Positions 29,595-40,763 are shown, counted from the stretch's first letter. The stretch is 64,000 nt of DNA from Doryteuthis pealeii (GCA_023376005.1 CM042141.1:95706010-95770009), one strand, 5' to 3'. A program made the numbers and translations. Notes: generated by a model not told the origin, from the sequence alone.

Positions 29595-31122
29595 TGGGCT
29601 CTTTAACTCTGGTTAGGCAACCAGTCTAGGAGAAGGAAAACTCTGAATTTAAACCTCTTAATTCTCCACTTGGGGTGGTCACTACTAGAATAGGCTCAGT
29701 CCTACTGAGTGATCTATTTCACTGGGCTCTTTAACTTTTGTTAGGTAACCAGTCTAGGAGAAGGAAAACTCTGAATTCAAACCTCTTAATTCTCCACTTG
29801 GGGTGGTCACTACTAGAATAGACTCAGTCCTACTGAGTGATCTATTTCACTGGGCTCTTTAACTTTTGTTAGGTAACCAGTCTAGGAGAAGGAAAACTCT
29901 GAATTCAAACCTCTTAATTCTCCACTTGGGGTGGTCACTACTAGAATAGACTCAGTCCTACTGAGTGATCTATTTCACTGGGCTCTTTAATTTTTGTTAG
30001 GTAACCAGTCTAGGAGAAGGAAAACTCTGAATTCAAACCTCTTAATTCTCCACTTGGAGTGGTCACTACTAGAATAGACTCAGTCCTACTGAGTGATCTA
30101 TTTCACTGGGCTCTTTAACTTTTGTTAGGTAACCAGTCTAGGAGAAGGAAAACTCTGAATTCAAACCTCTTAATTCTCCACTTGGAGTGGTCACTACTAG
30201 AATAGACTCAGTCCTACTGAGTGATCTATTTCACTGGGCTCTTTAACTTTTGTTAGGTAACCAGTCTAGGAGAAGGAAAACTCTGAATTCAAACCTCTTA
30301 ATTCTCCACTTGGAGTGGTCACTACTAGAATAGACTCAGTCCTACTGAGTGATCTATTTCACTGGGCTCTAACTTTTGTTAGGTAACCAGTCTAGGAGAA
30401 GGAAAACTCTGAATTCAAACCTCTTAATTCTCCACTTGGGGTGGTCACTACTAGAATAGACTCAGTCCTACTGAGTGATCTATTTCACTGGGCTCTTTAA
30501 CTTTTGTTAGGTAACCAGTCTAGGAGAAGGAAAACTCTGAATTCAAACCTCTTAATTCTCCACTTGGGGTGGTCACTACTAGAATAGACTCAGTCCTACT
30601 GAGTGATCTATTTCACTGGGCTCTTTAACTTTTGTTAGGTAACCAGTCTAGGAGAAGGAAAACTCTGAATTCAAACCTCTTAATTCTCCACTTGGAGTGG
30701 TCACTACTAGAATAGACTCAGTCCTACTGAGTGATCTATTTCACTGGGCTCTTTAACTTTTGTTAGGTAACCAGTCTAGGAGAAGGAAAACTCTGAATTC
30801 AAACCTCTTAATTCTCCACTTGGTGGTCACTACTAGAATAGACTCAGTCCTACTGAGTGATCTATTTCACTGGGCTCTTTAACTTTTGTTAGGTAACCAG
30901 TCTAGGAGAAGGAAAACTCTGAATTCAAACCTCTTAATTCTCCACTTGGGGTGGTCACTACTAGAATAGACTCAGTCCTACTGAGTGATCTATTTCACTG
31001 GGCTCTAACTTTTGTTAGGTAACCAGTCTAGGAGAAGGAAAACTCTGAATTCAAACCTCTTAATTCTCCACTTGGGGTGGTCACTACTAGAATAGGCTCA
31101 GTCCTATTTAGTGATCTATTTT
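29595..31122 (+). repeat. Tandem array, 12 units of 128 bp, derived from SINE-B 3-prime region
   Basis: Units start (TGGGCTC) at 29595, 29723, 29851, 29979, 30107, 30235, 30363, 30489, 30617, 30745, 30871 and 30999. Three units are 126 bp because of 2-bp deletions (CTCTAACTT at 30363 and 30999; CTTGGTGGTC in the unit from 30745). Unit content equals the SINE-B segment 'AACCAGTCTAGGAGAAGG' to 'GATCTATTTCA'. The last unit ends CCTATTTAGTGATCTATTTT, close to the ordinary SINE end. Middle units are nearly identical, indicating recent expansion. Confidence 0.95.
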
Positions 31123-32012
31123 AATTTAATTCATAACTACACATACAAAGGTTTATTAGTATTTCTTCATTGTTTTTAGATGGCAGGGTATTTAATTCAA
31201 GAAATAAAGTTAATCTATCTTGGGTTTTCTTGTTATCTTTCTAAAGTCATTGATATTGTTGGCTGCATGTTAGGCGAGAGAACCACAAAGAAACTGAATA
31301 TATCATCCTGTTCGTTGAAGGATATCTGACTTGCTGGGCAATATAAAACATCAGGCAACTGCGGAAATGAAAGGGGATCTATAATATATCTTTATCATCC
31401 AACTTCACGATTCCTCGGACATATCATCTGATACCCTGCTGTTCGTATACATGAGATATGTATGTAAAGTATTCGTATTTTAAAAGTAGAGTTCTTATTT
31501 TGTCAACTCCTGGAGAGAACGACAAAGGAAGAAGACATATAAGCAATTGTATGTCGTTTCTTTCGAAAAGAAGGTCTTTCTAAGAATATGCTAATTGGCT
31601 ATACAACTGAGATCTCTTGTGACGCCGAATTGTAGATGTACTTTCTTAATAAAAGTGTCAAATGTCATCTCTGATGTAAGGAAACTGCACTGTATGATTT
31701 ATAAGAATACAATATGTATGAAGATGCTACCTTTGCCACTCAAATCCATTTTCAGTGGCGATATGAACTTTGTTGAATGTACTTTTCTGAATACAATGAT
31801 ATTGAATTTTATTGTATCCAGATTTGAACGTTACAGAAAATGAACTTTTGGTTCACATAGACGTAATATGGCATTCAAGAGGTAGTAGCAGGAATTGCAA
31901 TGATGAAAGACAAGCTGAAATTATTATTTTTATAAAAATTGGAAGCATATAAGATTTAAAGATAAATTTTCTGACAACAAATGTAGAGCAAAGCTAACTT
32001 ATATACATACAT

Positions 32013-32022
<10 letters not shown>
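31123..32022. other. Unique-looking sequence, no gene supported
   Basis: No repeat family recognised. An 82-residue open frame (31595-31843) has no motif I know and lies in AT-rich DNA. Confidence 0.4.
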
Positions 32023-32054
<32 letters not shown>

Positions 32055-32060
<6 letters not shown>

Positions 32061-32356
32061 GAAATGGATACAATAGAAACCTACTCGAATTTCACCATTA
32101 GGATCTTCAGGGTTAAATCCACTGAATAAATCGAGGTACCGATTAATTGCAGCCGATTACACGTGTGTTCATTGAATAAGATGTTACATTATGTTACACG
32201 TGTGTTCATTGAATAAGATGTTATGTTTTACTTATTCAATGAACACACGTGTAATCGGCTGCAATTAATCGGTACCTCGATTAATTCAGTGGATTTAACC
32301 CTGACGATCCTAATGGTGAAACTCGAGTAGGTTTCTATTGTATCCATTTCTTTAAT
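32055..32356. mobile_element. Group H perfect inverted repeat, arms about 130 bp
   Basis: ATTAAAGAAATGGATACAAT at the left is matched by ATTGTATCCATTTCTTTAAT at the right, and the arms remain complementary down to 'ACACACGTGTAATCGGC' around a small loop with its own duplicated 35-bp piece. Each arm carries a hammerhead-like core: minus strand 32110-32089 and plus strand 32301-32322 (CTGACGA, T, CC..GG, T, GAAAC). Left flank is (TA)n. Confidence 0.8.
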
Positions 32357-32468
32357 AAATTTGCTCTATTTTGTATTGAGCACTTTGTATTTGTTTTATC
32401 GCTGACTTAACCCCTGGATTTTGTGCACCTCCAACGATCGTGCCCATAATCACCTTTTATCTATATAA

Positions 32469-32512
<44 letters not shown>

Positions 32513-33159
32513 TCTTGTTAATAAACAAACAGGTTAATGCTTAGAGTGTGAGTCAAACCTGGAATGATAATCAGACTCTGTTTAACAGGCACACACACAA
32601 ACACACACACAAACACACACATAAACAAACACCCCCTCCCACGCATGCACATACAGAGTTTGGAAGACATGAGACAAAACCAAATGGACAGCCACTAGCA
32701 ATAACTTCAGTTTCAGAGATTTTCTGTAGAAGAGATTTTTATCTCGAAATATTAAGAATAAATCACAGGTTAACAAACAACACCATAGTTATCTTATTTT
32801 TCTTTACATTTGCATTGTGATAGCCTTCAAAACCAACCACCAAACCAATATATATATATATGTATGTATGTATGTATGTGTGTGTGATATTATCTCTTGC
32901 GTGCCATTCTGCATTAGTACCCTTGTTTTTAAATGACTAATTCAAGTATCGCCTGTTAGAATGAAATACAATTTGTGAAAAACTTTTCTTGAAAGATCTT
33001 TCCTAAGAAAATGTCTGGTGTTGTCTCATAAAGTTTTACCTCTTCTAAGTTTGAAAACTTTTCTCATTCAATTACTATAAATAAAAAGGTATTTCATAAG
33101 TGTAGATCAGTGGCTCTCAACCTTTTTTTTTTACCTTTGATACATTTTACACTGGCAGA
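32357..33159. other. Unclassified with microsatellites
   Basis: (TA)n at 32472-32511, (CA)n-type at 32589-32630, (TGTA)n at 32860-32880. Otherwise nothing recognised. Confidence 0.45.
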
Positions 33160-33250
33160 ATATCTCTTCATCGCCATTACTCCCAGATCAACTCTAACCC
33201 GGAGTGGTAGTACCTGTTAGGGTCCCATCTATGGGTTACATAATTGTTTG
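33160..33250 (+). mobile_element. SINE-E fragment
   Basis: TCGCCATTACTCCCAGATC, 'GGTAGTACCTGTTAGGGTCC', 'ATCTATGGGTTA'. Confidence 0.6.
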
Positions 33251-33494
33251 TATCCTAACACTTATTTACAGTAGTGTAGAAACCAAAATGGCTGTTATAA
33301 GTTACAGCCGGCGGCCTTGAAGGATTGAGTGACAAGGCTTGACCTCACCGTGATCCTTCTGGTGGATACCGTGAGAATTAGTGGAGAAGACCCTCTTCCA
33401 GCTTAGATTAGAAAGAGAGTTTTAGTTCAGTATCGGCCAAACCACGAAGGTGGTAAGTCATGTTAAGCGCACTGCCGTACTCAATCTGCGCAGG

Positions 33495-33692
33495 TAGTCT
33501 GGTGGGGATTTCAGAATAAAATATGATCTAAAGCAAATCGAAGTCTTGGGTTCTGATAAAGAGAAATCCCCAATGGAAGACCAGACACGAAGTCCCCAAG
33601 ACGAAATCCAGATGCTAGAAGAAGAACATAAGATACCAAAGATGAGCAGAAGAATAATAGAAGTAAAGAGAGTATACAACATATGGGTTAAA
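33495..33692 (+). CDS. Short open frame, unrecognised, doubtful
   Basis: After a stop at about 33483-33495, an open frame of roughly 65 codons runs to a TAG at about 33692. It is highly charged (SDKEKSPMEDQTRSPQDE, 'EEEHKIPKMSRR'). It has no start codon until KSPM and no homology I recognise. It could be a terminal exon, a piece of a transposon protein, or chance. Confidence 0.2.
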
Positions 33693-34022
33693 TAGAACAA
33701 AAATGAGTTTTAAAGAATTTGTTTTAAAAAATGTGTTGTAAAATATTTTTGAGTATCCATCAAGCATGAATAGAACAAAATATGAGGAAGATACTTTGTT
33801 CAAAATTGTCAGTTGAGAATGCAGATGTGTCTCTCTGAAATTGTGTCTAGAATTGAGTTATTTGTTTGAATAGAGCCAATCTTGTCAGTCTCATTAAAAT
33901 GCAACATTGAATTTAATTACTAACTAATACAATACATCTACTCTCTGTTCTATGTTTTCTATATATTTTACACTATATCCTTGTGTTCTAGATATGATGC
34001 TAAACTGTTGTTAAGTGTTGAG
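33693..34022. other. Unclassified stretch
   Basis: No feature recognised. Confidence 0.35.
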
Positions 34023-34560
34023 GTTCTAATTTTGGAGATCTTGAGAGAGTGGAGTACCCCTTCATTACCATTACTCCCAGATCCACTCTAACCCAAAGTA
34101 TGACACTAAACATCTAGTGGTAGGGTTCTAATTTTGGAGCTCTTGAGAGAGTGGAGTACCCCTTCATTGCCATTACTCCCAGATCCACTCTAACCCAAAG
34201 TATGACACTAAACATCTAGTGGTAGGGTTCTAATTTTGGAGCTCTTGAGAGAGTGGAGTACCCCTTCATTGCCATTACTCCCAGATCCACTCTAACCCAA
34301 AGTATGACACTAAACATCTAGTGGTAGGGTTCTAATTTTGGAGCTCTTGGGAGTGTGGAGTACCCCTTCATTGCTATTACTCCCAGGTCCACTCTAACCC
34401 AGACTGTTCTGTGTATGAGGCTAAACTGCATCTAGTGGTGAGGTTCTGATTTTGAAGTTCTGGGAAGTGTGGAGTACCCCTTCATTGTCATTATCCCCAG
34501 GTCAACTCTGACTCAGAGTGGTAATACTTGTTAGGGTACTATCTATGGGTCAAATAGATC
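34023..34560 (+). repeat. Tandem array of SINE-E segment, 102-bp unit
   Basis: Units start (GTTCTAATTTTGGAG) at 34023, 34125, 34227 and 34329, with a fifth diverged one at 34443. Unit content is the SINE-E body (CCTTCATTGCCATTACTCCC, 'GATCCACTCTAACCC'). The last unit runs on into normal SINE-E sequence (GGTACTATCTATGGGT). Confidence 0.9.
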
Positions 34561-34674
34561 TGTTTTCAAGGTAATAAATCATTTCTTCCTGTTTATTGAT
34601 ACACATGAAGTTAAATCTAGCTCATAGTTAGGATTGAACCTGAACACCATAATTGTTAAACTGACTTTAACATC

Positions 34675-34716
34675 AAATAACCCAACAGGATGCCTTAAAA
34701 CCAACCAACTAACAAC
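34675..34716 (+). mobile_element. Shared SINE tail, orphan copy
   Basis: CATCAAATAACCCAACAGG and 'AAACCAACCAAC', followed by (TA)n. Confidence 0.5.
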
Positions 34717-34754
<38 letters not shown>

Positions 34755-34759
34755 TATTT

Positions 34760-35032
34760 ACCAAGTCTGTACAAGTATGATGTGACACAAGGTCAATTTC
34801 TTAAGCAGAATTTAACAAGTTTGAATTCAGAGTTTTCCTTCTCCTAGACTGGTTGCCTAACCAAGGTTAATGAACCCAATATGCCTTACTATTAAGCATA
34901 GCTGGATGGAGAATAGCTGGATTCATACCTTTCCCAATGGTGTTAGCACTATGTGAAATGCAAACAGCCTTGTCCAGGATTTGAACTTATCGTGTCCATT
35001 TCCTACGAACATAACTATTATACCCTGCATCT

Positions 35033-35036
<4 letters not shown>
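34760..35036 (-). mobile_element. SINE-B copy, near full length
   Basis: 3-prime end at 34760 (ACCAAGTCTGTACAAG), body AGACTGGTTGCCTAACC, head with GGATTTGAAC and 'ATAACTATTATACC', then (TA)n. Confidence 0.8.
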
Positions 35037-35071
<35 letters not shown>

Positions 35072-35074
<3 letters not shown>

Positions 35075-35622
35075 ATACTAAAGCTGAGCATTACAATATT
35101 TGTCTCCTAAAGGCTTTTTTACTGTTTAGTTTAATGACATGAAATTTATACTAAATTATTCCTTAGTTTTAGGATTGAGTTGAAAAAATTCCATTTTAAT
35201 TATTTCTAATTAGTCATAATTTGCATTTAAGTCAAAAACTGACCTGTCTCTTACTTAATATTCTGCCTGTCACTTTCTCCTTCTCTATGTATATCTTGAT
35301 TCCTCCTCATTATATATATTAGTTTCTCAGTAAGTGTAGAGAGAGAGAGAGATTGGAGAGTGTGAAATGTATTTGTATGTTACAATTCATAAGCAGCCAG
35401 CCCAGCTAACATCTTGGCCCTTAATAAATCTAAATTAGGTCAAACGTTCCCTTTCTTAGAAATCTTACAAAATGATTTTAATGTTTTTTTTTAATTCTCT
35501 GGCCATAATTTACTTTTTTTTCAATTTAATTCGCTTTGCAAACTCACTTTTCCCTAATCCCAATTATCAACCTAGAGCTCAATGGATGATCCAACGGGTC
35601 ATGTTTTGTTTTGTATATATAT
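35072..35622 (+). mobile_element. Non-autonomous Helitron-2, plus copy
   Basis: Starts near TTATACTAAAGCTGAGC, ends with hairpin TGATCC-AAC-GGGTCA followed by TGTTTTGTTTTG. CTAG is mutated here; the sister at 18792 retains CTAG|T. About 550 bp, no coding sequence. Flanked on both sides by (TA)n. Confidence 0.65.
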
Positions 35623-35659
35623 TTATTAAAACAAATTATATATATATTATATACAGTTG

Positions 35660-35970
35660 ATGATCCAATAGCAAGTGTCATACAGCATCTCTTGTGAAAG
35701 ATTCTCACAACATTTCTACCTTTTCTTTTATTGATATGGACTTGTGCTGACCCACTACATCTGCACATTGACATCTGCACTTTGTTTGGAAGACATTCAC
35801 TAAAGGTGAATGTAAGTAAATTAGGCTAGGAATTTTACAAAATCGATGAAACAGTAACAGCCACCACAGGGCACACCCATGCACAGCACCACTTGTGGCC
35901 ACTCAGTGAACTAAAAGCAACAAGGAATGTAATTGCCTGCTTATAGTTTTGTCTGGATAAAAAGAGGTGT
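35660..35970. other. Unclassified stretch
   Basis: No feature recognised. Confidence 0.35.
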
Positions 35971-36220
35971 TAGACCATCATCTCAATTGGTAGAGCATCC
36001 ACCTCAGAACCACAAGGTTCTGGGTTCGATACCAGCCCTCACCAACTCAGCGCAGGAGGAGCAAAGCTTGTACTTGTGCCTTGTGGGGAGCTGATGATAG
36101 GTGTGGTGATCCACCTCAGATGCAAAAACAATGTTCTTGGTCTAGTGCTAGTGAAAAGGGAATAGACTCCCTCACTGTCCAGCTGATACTGACAATGAGC
36201 CTCTCCATCTATTTTACTTA
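35971..36220 (+). mobile_element. SINE-A copy, full length
   Basis: TCTCAATTGGTAGAGCATCC, hairpin GAACCACAAGGTTC, B box GGTTCGATACC, then the body and end. Confidence 0.85.
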
Positions 36221-36235
36221 TATATACTAAAATCA

Positions 36236-36432
36236 TTTAGGATGATACTAAATTGCATTGTGGTGAGGCACCAGTTCTGGAGCTCTGAGGAGGTTTTTAG
36301 TGTTACCCCTTCATTGCCATTACTCCCAGGTTCATTCTGATCTGGAATGATAGTACCTGTTTGGGTAAAATGATAGTACTTGTTTGAGTTAAATAGATAA
36401 GCTCCTATCAAATAGAACATTTTGAAATAAAG
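36236..36432 (+). mobile_element. SINE-E copy
   Basis: CACCAGTTCTGGAGCTC, 'TTCATTGCCATTACTCCCAG', 'GATAGTACCTGTTTGGG' and the following 'AAATAGATAAGCTCC'. Confidence 0.6.
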
Positions 36433-36469
36433 TTTAAAATGATTGTGAACTACATTAATTCATTGGTTC

Positions 36470-37030
36470 TGTGGCAAGAGAAACCACGAACGTAGTGATT
36501 CGAAGCGTGCACAACTGTGTTTGGCATGCAGAATGAGATCAGAGGCGAGTGGGGAGATTGAACTCACAGCCTCCTGATCGTGAGTCGTGGCCTGACGCAT
36601 GTGAATTACTAAACTGTCCAGAGTGGCCCGGATGTGAAGGATTGACACCTGCTGATTAATGTTGTACGTGCTGCACAGGCAAGTCAGAGTAAGGAGCCCA
36701 GATGAACACTGTAATTGTGTATATAATGACCAGCCCTCACAAACCTGGGAGAAAAGCTTGCAGTAGCATTTTGGCTGTTGCGACGAGTGGACGAGAGAAA
36801 AGATATTTTGATAGTGTTGGTGAGAAGAGTGCAACATTGCTGGGAGAGATTGTTTCAGACTGAACACTTGGTCAGTTGGGAGAGTAAAAGCGTCGGACTT
36901 AACTGTGCCCCCCAGAGAACATTCTTATTAGAGTTTCTTGAAACATTGATATTGCAACTAAGTATAAAGTGTCAAATCCTCTCTGCTAGTACTTGTTTAG
37001 ATCCTATCTAAATAAACAGGGGCCCTATCA
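36470..37030 (+). mobile_element. GC-richer block flanked by a 38-bp direct repeat
   Basis: The sequence around 36432-36469 (TGATTGTGAACTACATTAAT) recurs at 37050-37088 and, diverged, at 37470-37500. The interior has a TATA box (GTGTATATAATGACC at about 36717) and AATAAA near 37008, in LTR-like order. 36960-37025 resembles SINE-E, so duplication rather than simple insertion may have created the flanks. Confidence 0.35.
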
Positions 37031-37087
37031 ATTTTTTTTTTTTTTTAATGTTTTAAATGATTGTGAACTACATTAATTCATTGGTTC

Positions 37088-37436
37088 TTTCTCTCTGTAT
37101 CCCCCTGTCTCACATAAACATACACACTTTCTCTCTCTCTATACCCCTCTCTCTCATAAACATACACACTTTCTCTCTCTATCCCCCTCTATTTCATACG
37201 CATACACACTTTCTCTCTGTATCCCCCTCTCTCTAATACGCATACACACTTTCTCTCTGTATCCCACTCTCTCACATAAACATACATATTTTCTCTCTCT
37301 GTCCCTCTCTCTCTCATACACATACACACTTTCTTTCTATCCCCCTCTCTCTCTCTCATGACACTTCCTCTCTGTATCCCCCTCTCTCTCATAAACATAC
37401 ACACTTTCTCTCTTTATCCCCCTCTATCTCATACAC
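37088..37436. repeat. Minisatellite, about 46-bp unit, 7-8 copies
   Basis: Unit: TTTCTCTCTGTATCCCCCTC then TCTCATAAACATACACAC. Units differ by small changes. Confidence 0.9.
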
Positions 37437-37894
37437 ATATTGCAACTAAGTAGAAAGTGTTAACCTATTTAAAATGATTGTTAATTACATTTAATTCCTT
37501 GAAAACTATCAATGTTAAATAGGAATATATGAAACCCTGTGATTGTATATAACTTGTATTAGTTAAAGATAATTACTGAAAGCCATATCATCATCATCAT
37601 GTTGTGCAAGCAGCACGAATATCCATGACAATCTCTCACCAACATTCCCTATCACTCATTGTCCCTGAGAAGTCCTCTGCGCAGCATCCAGAATCCTCGC
37701 ATAGTTGGTCAATGTAGGTCCTTAGTGTGCATCCTACATTAGCATGTCCATGTGTTGGACATGCTTCCACAAGAGAACGTCGTCTACAAGCTTGTCCCCG
37801 CTTCTCCAGCAGTGTCCTGCATGCCAAGTCCGTCTCACCCGGATGGTTTGTGAGATGGGAAGTAGGTGACCATATAGTTGCTTCTTTGTGGGTT

Positions 37895-38551
37895 CTACTT
37901 CCAAGATTTGTTCCGGACTGCACGCAACATTCTTGTGCAGGTCCCACCTAGCTTATTCTCAAGGCGCTTTGTTAGGGTCCAGGTGGTGCAGCCATACAGC
38001 AGCACTGATATAACCACAGCAAGGAAGAATTGTCGCTTTAGCTTGTCAGTGAGATCAGATTTCCATATTACTGATAATTTGTTTGTGGCCGCCCATGCCT
38101 TTCCTATACGTGTATTAACATCGCTTTCTGTGGATGAGATATTACTACATAGGTATGTGAACTGTTCCACTGGCTTAAGAGGCTTACCGTCAAGTGTGGA
38201 GATGTCTCCTTTCTTTTTGAAGCACATGAACTCGGTTTTATCGGAGTTCACATAGATGCCGATATTCTTTGCTGCTTTCTCCAGGCTATGCAGTAGTGAC
38301 TCAGCCTGTGCCGGTGTGTCTGCAAGAAGTGCAAGGTCATCAGCGTAGTCTGCATCTGTGACTGTTTGTGCAGGATATCGCCTGCTTCTTGCCTTTCTTA
38401 GTGTAAAGCCTTTTTCTTTTATGGTATCTAATGATGTTCGAAGTGCATAGTCTAGGCATATTATAAATATATATGGTGCTAATGTATCTCCTTGTAGGAC
38501 TCCAGCGGCAATGTCAAAGAAATCTGTGTCACCATCAAGTGAGCATACCAT
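37895..38551 (-). pseudogene. LINE reverse transcriptase, partial
   Basis: 218-codon open frame containing the palm motifs GVLQGDTLAPYIF and 'ADYADDLALLAD' (the Y/F-x-DD catalytic box), then 'NSDKTEFM', 'FTYLCSNISS' and the thumb-like 'LLYGCTTWTLTKRLE'. The Leu-Cys in YLCS replaces the more usual YLGS. The N-terminal endonuclease and fingers are missing, and the frame stops at about 37895 before the C-terminal region. It would make cDNA in an intact element; here it is a dead remnant. Confidence 0.85.
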
Positions 38552-38555
38552 TGCT

Positions 38556-38777
38556 TTAGTTTTGTAGCAGCATTAGCAGCATAACTGTAGACTTACGCAT
38601 TGTATCGTTTTTCCCCTCTGCTGGAATCAAATGCCTGGAGAAGTCTACGAATAACAGCATTGCTCTAGATTCTTCTCGAACCCAAATCCAAATAGTCAGG
38701 ATCTGGGAGGATGTGGATCGATTTCTGTGGAATCCGTTTTTTTTCCTAAATTTTTCTCTATTTCGGGTCGGATGCAA
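38556..38777 (-). pseudogene. Upstream reverse transcriptase segment of the same LINE
   Basis: Frame containing RKKNGFHRNRSTSSQILTI and 'LLFVDFSRHL' (the RT A-box region, where the catalytic Asp is the D of VDFS). It is separated from the downstream RT by a stop and probable frameshift near 38555. Confidence 0.75.
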
Positions 38778-38884
38778 TTAAAGAGGAGGCATATATTTTT
38801 AGCTGCAATAGCAGTAAGAGTTATGCCTGAAAAATGCCTGCAAATCATTAGAATTCAATAACAGGAACTAATTGGAAAAAAGAA

Positions 38885-39260
38885 AATAATCCGACAGAAA
38901 TGAGGAAAAAAGACAAACATGGGATATTGTACAAAATGGATGTTTATTGTAGGTGGTGATGTCGACATTATAACGTTTCGGTCTGTTAGACCATCTTCAG
39001 GATGTTGGATTGAGTTCTTGCTTCAACAGTGAACATTTTCTTACTGGAGAATTAGGAGATTGTGAATAGGGGAGGGGTGGTCAATTGTTGGTGTTAGTAA
39101 GAGTGTTTAAGTTGGTAGTGGACGTTATATTTATTTATTTTTTTAATTCTTTCTGATGGGGTGTGTAGCTAGTAGGGTCCTGTTAATGATGCCACAGGTG
39201 TTAGGTGTTGAAAGAGGTCGTAGGTGGTTTATATGCTCTGGTAAATGGTAGTAGGAATTG
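38885..39260 (-). mobile_element. Group H element
   Basis: AATAATCCGACAGAAATGAG, 'AAACATGGGATATTGTAC', 'GGATGTTTATTG', then the hammerhead-like core. After 39000 it continues as T/G-rich sequence to a (GT)n at 39269-39290. Confidence 0.55.
38974..39001 (-). ncRNA. Hammerhead-like core with GUC site (group H)
   Basis: Minus strand: CTGAAGA, extra T, stem II GGTCT/AGACC with loop AAC (5 perfect pairs), GAAA, stem III CGT/ATG (one G-U) and GUC followed by GAC. Stem I starts with two pairs then fails. Confidence 0.5.
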
Positions 39261-39433
39261 TTATAAGTGTGTGTGTGTGTGTGTGTGTATGTTTATTTTT
39301 TTTATTTTTTTGCCATGTATCATTTTGTTGTCATTTTGGTCTGTAGCTGTTTATGATGGCTTTTCCTATTAACTGAATATTTATAATTGTTCGAAAATTA
39401 TTATGAAATAAAAGTAGCTACTTGAAACCATGT

Positions 39434-39571
39434 AAAAGTAAAGTAAAGTCGTCGGGGCGGCCTAATGTCGGTATCAGCCAATCAGCGAGGGGAGTCTATC
39501 CCCACACTAGCGCTAGACCAAGGAATTGTTTCGTCTGAGTTGGAGCGCCACACCTACCAGTCACTTAACGC
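39434..39571 (-). mobile_element. SINE-A 3-prime half
   Basis: AAGTCGTCGGGGCGGCCTAA, 'GAGGGGAGTCTATCCCCACA', 'GAGCGCCACACCTACCAG'. The tRNA-like head is absent. Confidence 0.75.
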
Positions 39572-40707
39572 TACTTCTCGACAGACCCCAACAGGACCAT
39601 AGTGATTTCTCGAGACTAACTAACGAACTAGCTGAAACCCAAAATAACCAAAAATAGAATAGAAGATATAATTGTATAAAATTTTATAATCAAAAATATA
39701 TTATTTATAACTCAAAAGCAATACAAACGCGTATAAAAAAATAATTATTGAAAATACATGACAAGCAAACTCAGGAATAACACGACATGGAACACCATCA
39801 GCTTGTCAACTTTAAATTGAAACAGCTTACAGTGTTCATGCGCAAATTCGCAATTTTAAAAAAAATTATTGAATTTAATATATAAATAAGAATAAAAAAA
39901 AATAATTATAATTAACAATGCTTCAAAAAGCAATTCAACAATTCATTAAATCAACTCAGGAAAGTTTATGTCACACATAATATGGGCCAAAGGTTTGACC
40001 TGAATAAATTAGTCAATACTTGTAGGTCCATCTATGGGCCAAAATAGATCTGTTTATAAATTAGTAATACTTGATACCATATAACTTTGTTCAAAAGGTG
40101 TGTTGTAATGGTTATTGTCGGAATAAATGAACTCATTTATATGGTTTCAAGCATTCCTATCTAATACCAATAATTTTGTTACATTATTAGGGGGCTGTGG
40201 ATAATTAAGGTTCGGAAAAAGGATCAGTTTTAGTAAAAATAAGTTGTGATGGAAGAAGAGGGAAAGAAATGTTTTCAAAAAATATTTTGAAAGAAAGAAT
40301 TTATTTGGAATGCATTTTGTTCAGAATGTTTGTTGAAATTCCATCAGAGATTTGCTGGGGTTAGATATTTTCAAGAGAATTATAAAAACTAGCAGAGGAG
40401 TGTCGGATTGTTGTGGCTAAAGATTCCAGTGTGGCAATTTGACAATATACAATAGAATTAGAATATCATGTAAGAAAGTAATCAGCTGGTTATTTTGTAA
40501 TTATAAAAGATGGGGTGAATAGTCGAAATAGAGAGAACTAGCTGAGAACGAGAGGAGAATGAACTCCCAACCACAGAGGATCTACACCTCGACGTGGCCT
40601 AAAATTTGCCTATCAAAAATAAAACAACATCTATTTCAATCTATCATCCTCTCCTAAGCAGCCAGTGACAGGTGAATTACAAGCTTAGGATATCTGTCAT
40701 TGTGACC

Positions 40708-40763
<56 letters not shown>

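Larger units (their letters stand above)
37575..38777 (-). mobile_element. LINE (non-LTR retrotransposon), 5-prime truncated copy
   Basis: Minus-strand copy comprising part of the reverse transcriptase and the whole 3-prime region, ending in (ATG)n seen as (CAT)n at 37591-37602. The C-terminal segment is recognisable at 37636-37947 (THGHANVG, 'TYIDQLCEDSGCCAEDF'). Other truncated copies: 985-1640, 5010-5395, 27790-28352, 50245-50530 and 52600-52702. Confidence 0.85.

Noticed and set aside
29595..31122. CRISPR-like or centromeric satellite array
   Set aside because: Units are contiguous without spacers, the genome is eukaryotic, and the unit is clearly a SINE-B segment.
36460..36867. 135-residue minus-strand open frame
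   Set aside because: No recognisable domain; falls in the LTR-like block with TATA and AATAAA.
37878..38255. 125-residue plus-strand open frame
   Set aside because: Antisense shadow of the LINE reverse transcriptase.
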